From: Tomocerus qinae
Lineage: Eukaryota > Arthropoda > Collembola > Entomobryomorpha > Tomoceridae
Assembly (NCBI GenBank): GCA_020055645.1
Contig: CM034546.1
Span: forward strand, 86,924,001-86,988,000
Direction: 5' to 3'
Length of the DNA stretch: 64,000 bases
Under the pieces are notes generated by a model. It did not search any database. It was not told the origin of the DNA and saw only the letters and a list, made by a program, of their open reading frames with translations. A program made the translations under genes and the position numbers. Positions 45,314 to 57,800 of the stretch are shown here, one piece after another (position 1 is the first letter of the stretch; each line of letters starts with the position of its first letter).

Positions 45314-46074
45314 CATGATCTATTTTGACTTTTTGTTGGTCTTCATAGTCAACATTTATCTATTTTGACTTTCTGTTGGTCTTCATAGTCAACATTTATC
45401 TATTTTGACTTTTTGTTGGTCTTCATAGTCAACATTTATCTATTTTGACTTTCTGTTGGTCTTCATAGTCAACATTTATCTATTTTGACTTTTTGTTGGT
45501 CTTCATAGTCAACACTTATCTATTTTGACTTTCTGTTGGTCTTCATAGTCAACATTTATCTATTTTGACTTTTTGTTGGTCTTCATAGTCAACATTTATC
45601 TATTTTGACTTTCTGTTGATTTTCATAGTCAACATTTATCTATTTTGACTTTCTGTTGATTTTCATAGTCAACATTTATCTATTTTGACTTTCTGTTGGT
45701 CTTCATAGTCAACATTTATCTATTTTTGACTTTCTGTTGTTCTTCATAGTCAACATTTATCTATTTTTGACTTTCTGTTGGTCTTCATAGTCAACATTTA
45801 TCTGTTTTGATTTTCTGTTGGTCTTCATAGTCAACATTTATCTGTTTTGATTTTCTGCTGGTCTTCATAGTCAACATTTATCTGTTTTGACTCTCTGTTG
45901 GTCTTCATAGTCAACATTTATCTGTTTTGACTTTCTGTTTGTCTTCATAGTCAACATTTATCCATTTTGACTTTCTGTTGGTCTTCATAGTCAACATCTA
46001 TCTATATTGACTTTCTGTTGGTCTTCATAGTCAACATTTATCTGTTTTGACTTTCTGTTGATTTTAATAGTCAA
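45314..46074. repeat. 40-bp tandem array, about 19 copies
   Basis: Very regular units (core CTGTTGGTCTTCATAGTCAA) like those at 40140-40325. Probably the continuation of that array beyond the 40326-45313 insertion; the flanks CATTTATC and CATGATC at the two junctions are near-identical. Confidence 0.85.
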
Positions 46075-46281
46075 CAGTACCGTATTTAGAAGTCGATTTC
46101 GGAGGGGGCAATGGTATCATATGACAATAGATATTAGGCATATTCGCGCGAAGCGCAAAAATTTTGGCTTATTTTGTCTAAAATGAGTCAAAAATAACCT
46201 AAAAATCACAAAATCGCGCGAAGCGCGAAATTTTTCGGTATTTTGAGAAAAAATTTCTTGCCCCCCCTCAATACAGCCTTG
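46075..46281. mobile_element. hAT-like MITE
   Basis: Flanked by ATAGTCAA (46067-46074) and ATAGTCAG (46282-46289), a 7/8 match. The ends CAGTACCGTATTTAG and AATACAGCCTTG are roughly inverted. Two CGCGCGAAGCGC words and terminal G-rich and C-rich runs are internal. No gene. Confidence 0.6.
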
Positions 46282-46545
46282 ATAGTCAGTCAATCTACTC
46301 TAGATTGGGACTTTGGTGTCGACGTGTGACTCGATGACTCATTGTGCTTTGCTTTCCTTCCACTCCGCTCACTCAGCCGAAGCCAAACGTTCGGCCGAGT
46401 CTAAGCTGAAACAATAAAAACGAACTAGCAGGTGCCAAAGGTTCGGCGGAGCCTAAAGTGCTATGAGACTTCTATGTTGTATTGCACTACCGCAATCTTA
46501 TTTAGTTGAACATGATTGCAACCAACACCTGACTAATGTCGGAGC

Positions 46546-47392
46546 GCCATTCGAATTCCTCCGAATAAATTCGAGCACCTCCAAACAAATTCGAGCACCT
46601 CCAAACAAATTCGAGCACCTCCAAATAAATTCGAGCACCTCCAAATAAATTCGAGCACCTCCAAACAAATTCGAGCACCTCCAAATAAATTCGAGCACCT
46701 CCAAATAAATTCGAGCACCTCCAAATAAATTCGAGTTCCTCCAAATAAATTCGAGTTCCTCCAAATAAATTCGAGTTCCTCCGAATAAATTCGAGTTCCT
46801 CCAAATAAATTCGAGTTCCTCCGAATAAATTCGAGTTCCTCCGAATAAATTCGAGTTCCTCCGAATAAATTCGAGTTCCTCCAAATAAATTCGAGTTCCT
46901 CCGAATAAATTCGAGTTCCTCCAAATAAATTCGAGTTCCTCCGAATAAATTCGAGTTCCTCCGAATAAATTCGAGTTCCTCCGAATAAATTCGAGTTCCT
47001 CCGAATAAATTCGAGTTCCTCCGAATAAATTCGAGTTCCTCCGAATAAATTCGAGTTCCTCCGAATAAATTCGAGTTCCTCCGAATAAATTCGAGTTCCT
47101 CCGAATAAATTTTAGTTCCTCCGAATAAATTAGAGTTCCTCCGAATAAATTCGAGTTCCTCCGAATAAATTTTAGTTCCTCCGAATAAATTAGAGTTCCA
47201 CCGAATAAATTCAAGTTCCTAGGAATAAATTCGAGTTCCTCCGAATAAATTCGAGTTCCTCCGAATAAATTCGAGTTCATCCGAATAAATTCGAGTTCGT
47301 CCGAATAAATTCGAGTTCCTCCGAATAAATTCGAGTTCCTCCGAATAAATTCGAGTTCCTCCGAATAAATTTGAGTTTCTCCGAATAAATCC
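46546..47392. repeat. 20-bp minisatellite, about 42 copies
   Basis: Unit CCGAATAAATTCGAGTTCCT with strict 20-bp spacing. The left third carries GAGCACCTCCAAA variants, a transition zone mixes CCAAA and CCGAA, and the right part is uniform. All frames of one strand stay open with a 20-residue period, so long open frames here are artefacts. Confidence 0.95.
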
Positions 47393-47905
47393 GCTCCCTT
47401 TCCTTTTAAAAAAATTTGAGATACCGCTCCCTCACTTTTACTTGATTTTGACAGTCCAATTAGAAAATATACATCAAAAATACAAATTGCTGCCAGATAG
47501 TATTAAATATGTCACATTGGTTCTAACAAACTTAATATTTTATAATAAACCATTTTAAAACGGAAATATAACTTACTTTCGAAATTTATCATACACAGGG
47601 ATTTTAGGACGGACAGACAGAAATAGTATTAGTATACAAAGCATATATACTAATTTGAATAAAGCAAATAAAACTAGGAAATGGTGGGATAGGAACGAAA
47701 TTTATCTATTTCAGATTTATATTCAATTTTACAGTCAAATGTTATTAATCGAATTCCTATTCATTTTGATAGATACCCTACTTTGACTTCATTAAGGTTG
47801 TTATAGTGAATAATCTACTTTGTCTTTATTTCGAATTTGATTGTCAATATTAATCTATTATAATTTATTGTGATTTTTATAGTCAACAATATTGGTTATC
47901 TGTTT
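47393..47905. other. Intergenic with a diverged family H-like end
   Basis: TTTTAGGACGGACAGACAG near 47592, like one at 42495, resembles a related element end. No gene. Confidence 0.4.
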
Positions 47906-49508
47906 ATTAGCTCGCCTGTATAGGCAGCTTATAGAATCGCACAGTCCGTCCGTCCGTCCGTGCGTCCGTCCGTCCGTTTACACGATAACTTTTGTAGACA
48001 TTGATGGATTTCAACTAAACTTGGCAAAAACATTGCCTATGGACCTGTGACAAAGCCTATTGAAAATGGGCCACATTGGTCCATAGGTTGCTGAAATGCC
48101 ACGCGCTCATTTTGTCTTTATTTTAATAGTCAAAATGAAAATGTGACATTAAATGGACATTAAAAGTTCAAATGTGCTTCCTATGGATTGTTAGCGGGAT
48201 AGTACAAAATATTATATGCCGCTTCGACCTAATTTAAGATTTAATAATAAAGCAAATAAAACCGGAAAATACCTATTATAGGACGGAAATAAATCTATTT
48301 TGCGTTTATATTCAAATTGATAGTCAAATTTACATTTTTCGAATTGCTTTCCATTATGATAGCCAACATTAATCAATTTTGATTTTCTGTTGATTTTTAT
48401 ACTCAACATTAATATTTGATTTTCTGTTGCTTTTCATAGTCAACATGATTAAATTTTGATTTTCTGTTGCTTTTCATAGTCAACATTAATCAATTTTGAT
48501 TTTCTGTTGATTTCCATATTCAACATTAATAAATTTTGATTTTCTATAGATTTTCATAGTCAACAATTATCTACTTTGATTTTCTGTTGATTTTCATAGT
48601 CAACATTAATCTATTTTGATCTTCTGTTGATTTTCATTGTCAGGATTAATCTATTTTGAGTTTCTGTTGATTTTCATAGTCAACGTTAATCTGCTTTGAT
48701 TTTCTATTGACTTTGATGGTCAACATTCATACATTTTGACTTTGATACCCAATATTAACCAATAAATATGAAAATAAACTGTTTCTATTATTCTATTAAA
48801 ACTGTGTACACGGTTTTTGAATATTTTGATTATGAATATTAATAATATTTGATTTTTTGTTTATTTTGATACTCAATATTATTCAATTTTGATTTTATGC
48901 TTATTTTCATACTCAATCTTAATCTAGTTTGCATTTATGTTGATTTTCATAGTCAACAGTTATCTATTTTGATTTTCTATTGATTTTCTATTGATTTTAA
49001 TAGTCAACAGTTATCTATTTTGATTTCTTGTTGGTTTTAATAGTCAATAGTAATCTATTTTGATTTCCTGTTGGTTTTAATAAGCAATATAAATCTATTT
49101 TGATTTTCTATTGATTTTAATAGTCAATATTAATCTATTTTGATTTCCTGTTGGTTTTAATAAGCAATATAAATCTATTTTGATTTTCTATTGATTTTAA
49201 TAGTCAATATTAATCTATTTTGATTTTTGTTGATTATTATGGTCAATATTATTCTATTTTGTTTTTCTGTTGATTATTATAGTCAATATTAATCTATTCT
49301 GATTTTCGTTTGATTTTTAGTCTTATATTAATCAATATTGATTGTCTGTTGATGTTGAAGATTTTTTCAATAATTTGTAAATATTGATCAAATTTAAATT
49401 AGATTTTATTAATCAAAATAAATCTGTTCCTATTATCGTTCAACCAAAATATGTGTACACGGCCCCCTTCCCTCAGGCGAGCTTCTGTTACGGCTTGCCG
49501 TAGGTTTT
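47906..49508 (-). mobile_element. Family H element with a long degenerate array
   Basis: From TTAGCTCGCCTGTATAGGC to GGCTTGCCGTAGGTTT. Conserved 3' block at 47990-48240 and about 20 diverged 40-bp units in 48340-49340. Confidence 0.65.
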
Positions 49509-50189
49509 TTATAATTAATGTACTTTTACTTTCATTTTCTATTCATTTTGATATTTAATACCAATTTATTTACAATTTCTTAGCACTATTCAACTTTCTC
49601 TTAATAATATTGATGTACTTTTACTTTGTATCCATATTTATAGTCAATATTAATCTATTTTCAATTTATTAGCATTTTTCGACTTCCTTCATTCTGCTAC
49701 TTTATATGTACGTACACTTTTCACTGCTTTTTCAACGAAATATTCGAAGTGAAATAGGTACAAATATTGAATTTGGAGAACGTGAAATTGCCCTGTCAAT
49801 CTGTAGACACGAAAGAGTTGTGCGATCTTGCGTTGTTTAGCTATAGAAAAGGCGATATAAACAAAGTCTGTGTCTCATAATTTTAAACCGGCCGTTCATT
49901 TTACTTTGCTTTCGAATATATCACATTGTAAGTCAAAACGAAAGGTTTTCCCCAAGGAACGGAGTAAATATATAGTCAAACGTATAGAAAAATTGCAAAA
50001 TGACTAATGCACGGTGTGCAGAAGTTATTGAAGCCTAGACCTAAAGCTTGATGCTCAAAATAGAAATGAGGCTGGTATTATTAACAAAAAATATATTTTT
50101 CAAATATCTAATTATCATCTAACCGCTATTTGAAATAAGCTAGATGCCTTTGTGTGAATTTATTCACATTGTTGTTACGGCCAGGGTTT
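49509..50189. other. Intergenic, no gene seen
   Basis: AT-rich, with a few scattered 40-bp-unit remnants at the left. Nothing else recognised. Confidence 0.4.
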
Positions 50190-50438
50190 ATTGACGGGCT
50201 CGTATTAATCTATTTTGATTTTTTGTTGATTTTAATAGTCAATATAATGCTATTTTGATTTTCTGTTGATTTTAATAGTCAATATTAATCTATTTAAATC
50301 AAAATAGATTAATATTGAACTAATTTGAATAACAATTTACTAATCAGAATAAATGTATTTCTATTATTGTTCCACCAAACAATGTGTACACGGTCCCCTT
50401 TGATCAGGCAAGCTTCTGTTACGGCTTGCCGTAGGTTT
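50190..50438 (-). mobile_element. Family H fragment (array remnant and start end)
   Basis: Two to three 40-bp units, then CTTCTGTTACGGCTTGCCG and TAGGTTT. The hairpin end is absent. The following 50439-50816 shows no supported gene. Confidence 0.55.
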
Positions 50439-50816
50439 GAGATATTTTGATTCTACGATTTTTAAATGAATTTAGAAAATTCAATTATCCATTCGAGCTT
50501 CTCTGTGTTTAAGGGGCTACAGTGACTAGGCACTATAAATGCGACCATGGCCCACATATGTGGAGCATGTTCTCTTTCCCTGCAGCTTTAGCTACACCTA
50601 CACCTGCTCCGTTGTTGGGGCTGCAAGAAACGAACAGTTTAGTTTCAATAAACATGAGGTGAAACAGAAATTAGATTTTTTGGTTCTTCAGTTTTCAAAT
50701 TTCAATATCTGTCAAATCATTTATGATTTAAAATAAAATAATTGGACCAATTAACATATAAGGGGTAAGTGTTTAAGCCATCAGGTGTATTCAGTAAAGA
50801 TAAAAAATTGATTTGA

Positions 50817-50894
50817 TGGTCAATTCAGGAATCGAACCTGCATGAGTACTTTCCATATCCGGTCTACTCATATCCCCAAGTCGCCATCCGACCA
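50817..50894 (-). tRNA. tRNA-like sequence (pseudo-tRNA or SINE head)
   Basis: Minus strand has GGTTCGATTCC (B box and T loop with CAGG/CCTG stem), an A-box-like TGGCGACTTGG and GGTC/GACC at the ends. The D and anticodon arms do not fold normally; instead ATGAGTA and TACTCAT pair across the middle. A working tRNA is unlikely. Confidence 0.25.
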
Positions 50895-50943
50895 TACAAT
50901 TGTATAGTCTATTTTTTACCTTAGTAACTCTACTGGTTACTAT

Positions 50944-51106
50944 CAAGGACATATTTAGAGGGGTTGCTATGGTGCTTAAGCACCCCCTAATTTTCCAAAA
51001 AACACTAGACATTTCTCAAAATTTAGTAAATACTAGTTTTATTCATAAGAAAAGTCTGCTCACATGTTTAAGCACCCCCTAAATTTGATTTCTTGATACG
51101 CCCTTG
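50944..51106. mobile_element. hAT-type MITE with exact 8-bp target duplication
   Basis: Flanked by GTTACTAT at 50936-50943 and 51107-51114. The ends CAAGGACATAT and ATACGCCCTTG are imperfectly inverted. AAGCACCCCCTAA occurs in both halves. 163 bp, non-coding. Confidence 0.8.
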
Positions 51107-51530
51107 GTTACTATGATAATGCCAATTAATGCTAAAGCTCTGAGAGCTGCTAGAGATTCATTAGCGGAAATAATTTAGAGATTTTTGCAAGTTACGGGGC
51201 TAGCTAAGTTAGTTATATCTAAGTTGGTCGATATGTAGCTCTAATAAATCATAATCAGTTATTCGCTGGTTTAAATAATCAGGAGTAGGAGTACATAGCC
51301 ATTCAATGGACTGGCTAACCAGCTATAATAGTATACTGTTGCTATCACGAATTGAGGATATGGGTATTATAAAAACCGCAGTCGAAGTCTCTCCTCATTG
51401 GTGGATTCAAATTGTTTTTAGCCAATTGGGTTGCAGCTTCCAATTACAAAATTTTATATTATTTCCATAAATCACCCCAAGGGGGAATGTTTATTTTTGT
51501 TTACTACATTTCATTACAACAGACATGGTA

Positions 51531-51895
51531 TACTGAATACACACATCAACTAATTTTACGACGATACGAACAAGTTGTATTGACATAAATATTTAATTAA
51601 TAAATAAATAAACTTGCTAGCACTATTAAAGTCCGGGTTACTAGTTACGGACTGATTTTCCGACTTTCATATTCCCATTTATTGGTCCTACACCCATACA
51701 TTAAATGTAAAGAAGATTCGTCGAAATCTATTTAGGACATATTGAAAATTTCACTTTTTTGTCTTCTACTTCAAGATATAAGGTTTAACGATAATATCTT
51801 GAAGCAGAGTTTATTTATATATTAAATATTAATGTCAATACAACTTGTTCGTATAGTCGTAAAATTAGATATATTGATGTGTGTATTCAGTGTAT
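51531..51895. repeat. Fold-back repeat with about 80-bp arms
   Basis: Arms 51531-51613 and 51810-51895 (GAATACACACATCAA, ACGAACAAGTTGTATTGACA and their reverse complements) enclose about 200 bp. Left flank 51115-51530 shows no gene. Confidence 0.75.
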
Positions 51896-52924
51896 TATTA
51901 TATTTTCAGCAGGTGCTGGAACTGAACACAATCTCGTTTCAGCAGGTGCAAATGCCGAAACGAGATCCCGGTTATTTTAAGTACCTTGATGCAAACCATC
52001 GTATCGATTGACTCTTATTGTAATGTTAGTTTTCAAATCACCTGCTGGCCAACAAAATATTTACCCGACAGCAAGACAATGTGTGGATATATTTACACTG
52101 TATGACGGTCTACTCCCACCAAGTATTAGCCTACCGAAGATACCTGTTTGGACCACTGAAATCCTCCTACCCGGATGAAAACGCGATCCAGAAAATGTGT
52201 CTGATGTGGATGTACTGAGTGTGTCACAATGGATGACTGACCGAATAATTTTGACTGATTGGTCAGGGCTAAATAAAAGAGATCGATACTCTACGGCTTT
52301 ACTCGATTTTCACGGAGTTGGGTTGAGGCAGTGTGACTGCAAACATCTATTTTACTACTCTCTTCAATTATTGGCTATTTCTAGTATTAAAATTAAACTT
52401 AATTGGTATTTATTTATATCATTTTATTCGCAGTTTAATACTCTATAACATCATATAGTATAAACAGTCTTTCTCTTGTTAGTTTTGTGAAAATGATGAA
52501 TTTTGTTAGATTTCTATTTAATTAAATATAAATTTATACATTTATTGTAACGGAAACGACAGCTCATCATTACATAAGCAAAAAACCTACTCCAGACAAA
52601 TCTATCATGTGAACAACGAGTGCAAGTGCAATGCAAACCTTATACACACAACATATAAATAACACAAGACGAGATTATATTCCGTACAAGGACACCGGAA
52701 TTGCTGACACCAGAACATTGGAAGTCGTGAGAACGAAATAAAGTTGGTAACCTACATACTTTATTTGATGCATTCAACTTCTTAATTTTCTCAAAGAAAC
52801 CATGAGTTCTATGATAAATTCTATTAACGTCAAAAAATTATAAAGTTATACACCGTGAAAAGCAAATCTGTATTTTAAATGTCAAAATATAACACCGGTT
52901 TATAAACCGTAAAATGCAACCTGC
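51896..52924. other. Intergenic, no supported gene
   Basis: Short open frames at 52025-52180 and 52197-52448 look gene-like in places (QQNIYPTARQCVDIFTLYDG) but are not recognised. Close to 52860 the sequence drifts into the 25-bp array. Confidence 0.35.
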
Positions 52925-54222
52925 AATCAAATGCAAAGAGTCTAAATGTAAGTTATTTTAAAAAGTCAAAATGTAAACCATTTTAAAGAATCAAAATGTA
53001 AGTCATTTCAAAGAGTCATTTTAAAGAGTAAAAAAGGAAGTCAGTTTAAAGAGCCAAAATGTTAGTCATTTTAAAGAGCCAAAATGTAAGTCATTTTAAA
53101 GAGCCAAAATGTAAGTCATTTTAAAGAGCCAAAATGTAAGTCATTTTAAAGAGTTAAAATGTAAGTCATTTTAAAAATCCAAAATGTATGTCATTTTAAA
53201 GAGTTAAAATTTAAGTTATTCTAAAGAGTTAAAATGTAAGCCATTTTAAAGAGTCAAAATGTAAGTCATTTTAAAAATCCAAAATGTATGTCATTTTAAA
53301 GAGTTAAAATGTAAGTCATTTTAAAAATCCAAAATGTATGTCATTTTAAAGAGTTAAAATTTAAGTTATTCTAAAGAGTTAAAATGTAAGTCATTTTAAA
53401 GAGTCAAAATGTAAGTAATTTTAAAGAGTTAAAAAGGAAGTCATTTTAAAGAGCCAAAATGTAAGTCATCTTAAAGAGTCCAAATGTAAGTCATTTTAAA
53501 GAGTTAAAATGTAAGTCATTTTAAAGATCCAAAATGTAAAAGTCATTTTAAAGAGTTAAAAAGGAAGTCATCTTAAAGAGTCTAAATGTAAGTCATTTTA
53601 AAGAGTTAAAATGTAAGTCATTTTAAAGAGTTAAAATGTAAGTCATTTTAAAGATCCAAAATGCAAGTCATTTTGAAAATCCAAAATGTATGTCATTTTA
53701 AAGAGTTAAAATGTAAGTCATTTTAAAGAGTCAAAATGTAAGTCATTTTAAAGAGTCAAAATGTAAGTCATTTTAAAGAGTCAAAATGTAAGTCATTTTA
53801 AAGAGTCAAAATGTAAGTCATTTTAAAGAGTCAAAATGTAAGTCATTTTAAAGAGTCAAAATGTAAGTCATTTTAAAGAGTCAAAAAGTAAGTCATTTTA
53901 AAGAGTCAAAATGTAAGTCATTTTAAAGAGTCAAAATGTAAGTCATTTTAAAGAGTCAAAATGTAAGTCATTTTAAAGAGTTTAAAAGGAAGTCATTTTT
54001 AAGATCCAAAATGTAAGTCACTTTAAAGAGCCAAAATGTAAGTCACTTTAAAGAGCCAAAATGTAAGTCATTTTAAAGACATTAAAGAGCCAAAATGTAA
54101 GTCGTTTTAAAGAGTCAAAATGTAAGTCATCTTAAAGAGTCTAAATGTAAGTCATCTTAAAGGGTCTAAGTGTAAGTCATCTTAAAGAGTCTAAATGTAA
54201 GTCATTTTAAAGATCCAAAACG
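52925..54222. repeat. 25-bp minisatellite, about 52 copies
   Basis: Core GTAAGTCATTTTAAAGAG followed by TCAAAAT. Variants (GAGCC, AATCC, GAGTT) form higher-order groups in 53040-53700; 53700-53970 is almost homogeneous. It shares the 11-mer GTCATTTTAAA with the 18-bp array at 4190-4666. Confidence 0.95.
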
Positions 54223-54349
54223 TTCGATTATGATATATGTAACATTTATCATTATATAACATTTTATTACGTACCGTTAGTTTTTATTGTGCAGTACGCT
54301 ATTCATCTACACGCCTCAACCCAACTCCAAACCATATATTATATTAGTA

Positions 54350-54520
54350 GCCTTTTTTATGCAATTTTTTGCTGTTAATGTAATGTATACCAAAATTGTC
54401 ATCATGCATTGTTAAAAAACACTGTATAGGACGTCAAGACCAAAGGTCACATCGTCTTGAAAGAAGCCAATAAATAAATCTATCTAATCTAATCTATCTA
54501 CTCGATTTTCACTCATTTAT
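54350..54520 (+). mobile_element. Probable LINE 3' tail
   Basis: AAGACCAAAGGTCACATCG then AAGCCAATAAATAAATC and a TCTA-rich microsatellite resemble 3' ends of arthropod Jockey/CR1-type LINEs. No coding part is present. Confidence 0.35.
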
Positions 54521-54794
54521 TTACAACTAGAGAAAGAATAGTTAATTTAATTACAATTTGCAAATTAGAGTGATAAAAACTGAATTATCTAATTGCCTAA
54601 AATACTTCCTCTCTCTAATACTAGAATCAATTGAATTGCACAAAACTGTTGAGCGTCCTTCCTCTAGCAAGTCTGCAGCACACTTACAACAAGAATAAAC
54701 TCGTTTTCTTCTTACGCTAAAGGAAAGAGACTACCAACAGAGGGCACATAACACTACAAATTAATAATGAAATAAAGCTTCCCCAAATCCTACA

Positions 54795-54811
54795 TCCTCC
54801 CACCTTCTTTT
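54795..54811 (-). other. Polypurine tract of BEL/Pao copy 2
   Basis: Minus strand AAAAGAAGGTGGGAGGA followed by TG, identical to the tract of copy 1 although the coding regions differ widely. Confidence 0.8.
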
Positions 54812-54838
54812 GAGAATTAATGAACAAAAGAACTAAAA

Positions 54839-57800
54839 TTACAAATTAATTAAACTACAAATATTATTAGTTCCATTCTCCATATCGTCTTGGGCGAATG
54901 ACTTTCCGTCCAGATTTGGTTCTTCTAAGTTCTGCTTCTTGCACTGCAGAACCGACTTCAATGACACGTTTCTTCGGAAATATTGATGAAACGTTCCAAG
55001 GCCTTCAAAAAATGCTTCGGTGCTCAAGGAACTTACAATTTCAAGGTGGATGGATCGGTAAACAGCACAAGTAAATGGCACGACCCACAACTTTTCTCCA
55101 TTCTTGAGGTACAATGGACCAGCTAAATCCACTCCAGTCGATTGAAAAGCTTCAACTGTTTCAACCCTATTCTTCGGTAGTGGCGCCGGCTCCACCTCCA
55201 GGTTCTGTGCAGAATATCTCTGGCAAGTGACACAACTTCGAATTACTTTAGCCACTGTCTTTCTCCCCTGCAGAATCCAGTATTTTTCCCTTAATCGTCC
55301 CAAAACGAATTGAGTTCCAGCATGACAATTAACTACATGTATGAAATGTATCAGCTGCTCAACGATAGGATGATCCTTCGGTAAAACAATGGGACTGCGA
55401 AACTCCATGGAATTTGTTTTGTATAGGAGTTTCGAGCTCACCCGAAATAAACCATCTTCTCCAATTTTCACTTTGAGATTTTTAAGGTCTTCAATTCCTT
55501 TCGGAAAACTTTCACTTTGGACACAGCGGAGAACGTATTTTTCTGCATCTCTTATTTCTTGCATTGAAAGGTAGGTGCTAAAATTACGTTGCCCTTTAGG
55601 TACTTGAACATTTTGCAAGAATCTTCGCATCCATCCCATGACACGTACGTTTTTCAGATAAACTGAAAATTTGGGCTTGTCCCACACATACTTGGTTGTA
55701 CTTGCCATGGTTCTCGTTACCTTCCGTTTTTCTGAGTTGACCTCGTCTTCATTCATGATGACTTCAGTGACGGGCCAATCTTGGGGTGGTTGCAGCAACC
55801 ACTCTGGTCCCTCCCACCATCGCGACTCGAGCAACTGACGCGGTGAGCATCCACGCGATGGGAGATCTGCTGGGTTGCAGATTCCAGGTACGTGCCGCCA
55901 ATCCTCGGGATTTGACAATCTCAGTATTTCTTGCACCCGATTTCCCACGAAGGTGCCCCAGTCATCATTCCGTTGGATCCAAGATAGGGCTGTAGTAGAG
56001 TCACTCCAAAAATAGCAAGACACATTCTCCCAGTTTAGTGCAGTTAGCGTAGCATGTGTAAGTCTTGCTCCAATGGTACATGCTAGCAATTCCAACCGTG
56101 GGATTGAGGTCCTCTTCTCCACAACAACACCATTCTTGTCCTTAATTCTCTTCAGTGGGGCGATCCGTGCTTTAGCTTGAAGAAATCGAATCGTCGTATT
56201 TTCACCTGAGCCACTGCGTAAATATAGAACAGCAGCGTAGGCATCTTGGCTTGCATCGCAGAAACAGTGAATGGAAAGTGCTTTGTCACGAAAAGGATTG
56301 ATGCATCTCGGAATAGATATCTGCTTGAGACACTCCACCTCTTCGTACCATTTTAAAAATTTACTTCCCATTTCTTCCTGCAGCTCTTCATCCCAGTCAA
56401 CATCCGCAGCCCAGGCCTCTTGTAATATTAGCTTCGGTTTAATAAGCGCTGGTGCTGTAAAACCAATCGGATCAAATATCTTATGAGTAGTTGACAGGAT
56501 CTTACGTTTTGTGACCGTCTCTGGAATTTCAGCTAGTGAGAGATCACATCCTAGAGAGTCACTTTTCTTATTCCAAGTTAATCCGAGAACCGATAAGAGT
56601 GAACTTTCTCCGCTCTGACCATTGGGAAAACTCGCAGGGGCATACTCCCACTGTCGCAGCTCCATTTTTGCTTCAGCCAGTAGTCGTGTAGAAATTTCTC
56701 GGAACTCTTCATATTCTTGCATACTGTGGACAGAGGCCACACAGTTGTCCACATAGAGGGACTTGAGGAGTTTTCCGGCGACAGGAAGTGCTTCTCCTTT
56801 TGTGTTGGTGACATGATGTTCCAAGACAGCTGCCAACAAATATGGACTGCAGTTGACTCCAAACACCACTCTTTTATGCCGGAATATCTTGACTAATTTT
56901 TCTTCGTCGTTCTCCCACCACAGGAACCTTAAATAATCTTGGTCCACCTTGTCCACATCAATCATCTGAAAAGCTTTTCGGATATCTGAAATAACTCCAA
57001 TCTTGTTTTCCCGAAAGCGTAGTAAGACTGATGGGATAAGTTCCATAAGGTTCGGACCCTTTTCTAGACTTTCGTTCAGTGATCGGCTTCTATTGGACTT
57101 GCATGATGCATCGAAGACAGGACGAACGGGAGTTGTAAGACTGTTTGGCTTGAACACAGGTCGGTGAGGGAGATAATGGCATGGCTTCTCAATTTCAGCT
57201 CCATACACAGGTTCAATGAAACCCTCATTAATCCAACTTTCAAAGATAGAGTTGTATGTGTCAAATTGTCCTTGGCCTTGTAATTTTCTTGTAGCCGCCA
57301 TCAGTCGACTTTCGGCGATTGCTTTATTATTCGGAATTTGCGGCTCACTATGTATCCAAGGCAATTTGACACAATACCTTCCTTCTTGAGATCTTGTTAC
57401 TGTTTGCAGAAAGTGTTGCTTTGTTTCTTCTTCCTGCTCCTTCTTGCTTTTCATCTCAGAAGGATCTTGAATTCCCAAACGCTCCAAATCCCATAATTCT
57501 GAAACTTCGGCCTGCTGCACATGCAGCGTAGTTACCGCCATCGCAAAATTACTATCCATTAATTTTCCTGACAAGGTCCAGCCGAATTTGGTTTCCAATG
57601 CTACGAGACCATTCTGTAATTCGTACCTCTTGCCAGTCAGTATCTGTCCGTAATAGTCGGATCCGATGAGTAACTCGATGACGGGACTTTCGGGTCCTAT
57701 ATCTGGAACCCAGATCTTTTTTCTTCGAAGTTCATCCATCCACGGCCCAGTAGTCATTCTAGGTATACTTCCGCAGATCTTGCGTTGATCCAGAACTTCT

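Noticed and set aside
45314-46074. 40-bp repeat arrays as a possible CRISPR
   Set aside because: Units are directly adjacent with no unique spacers, no cas genes are present, and the genome is eukaryotic.
46498-47280. 260-codon frame with 20-residue repeats
   Set aside because: Product of a 20-bp tandem array, open in all frames of that strand; composition follows the DNA unit.
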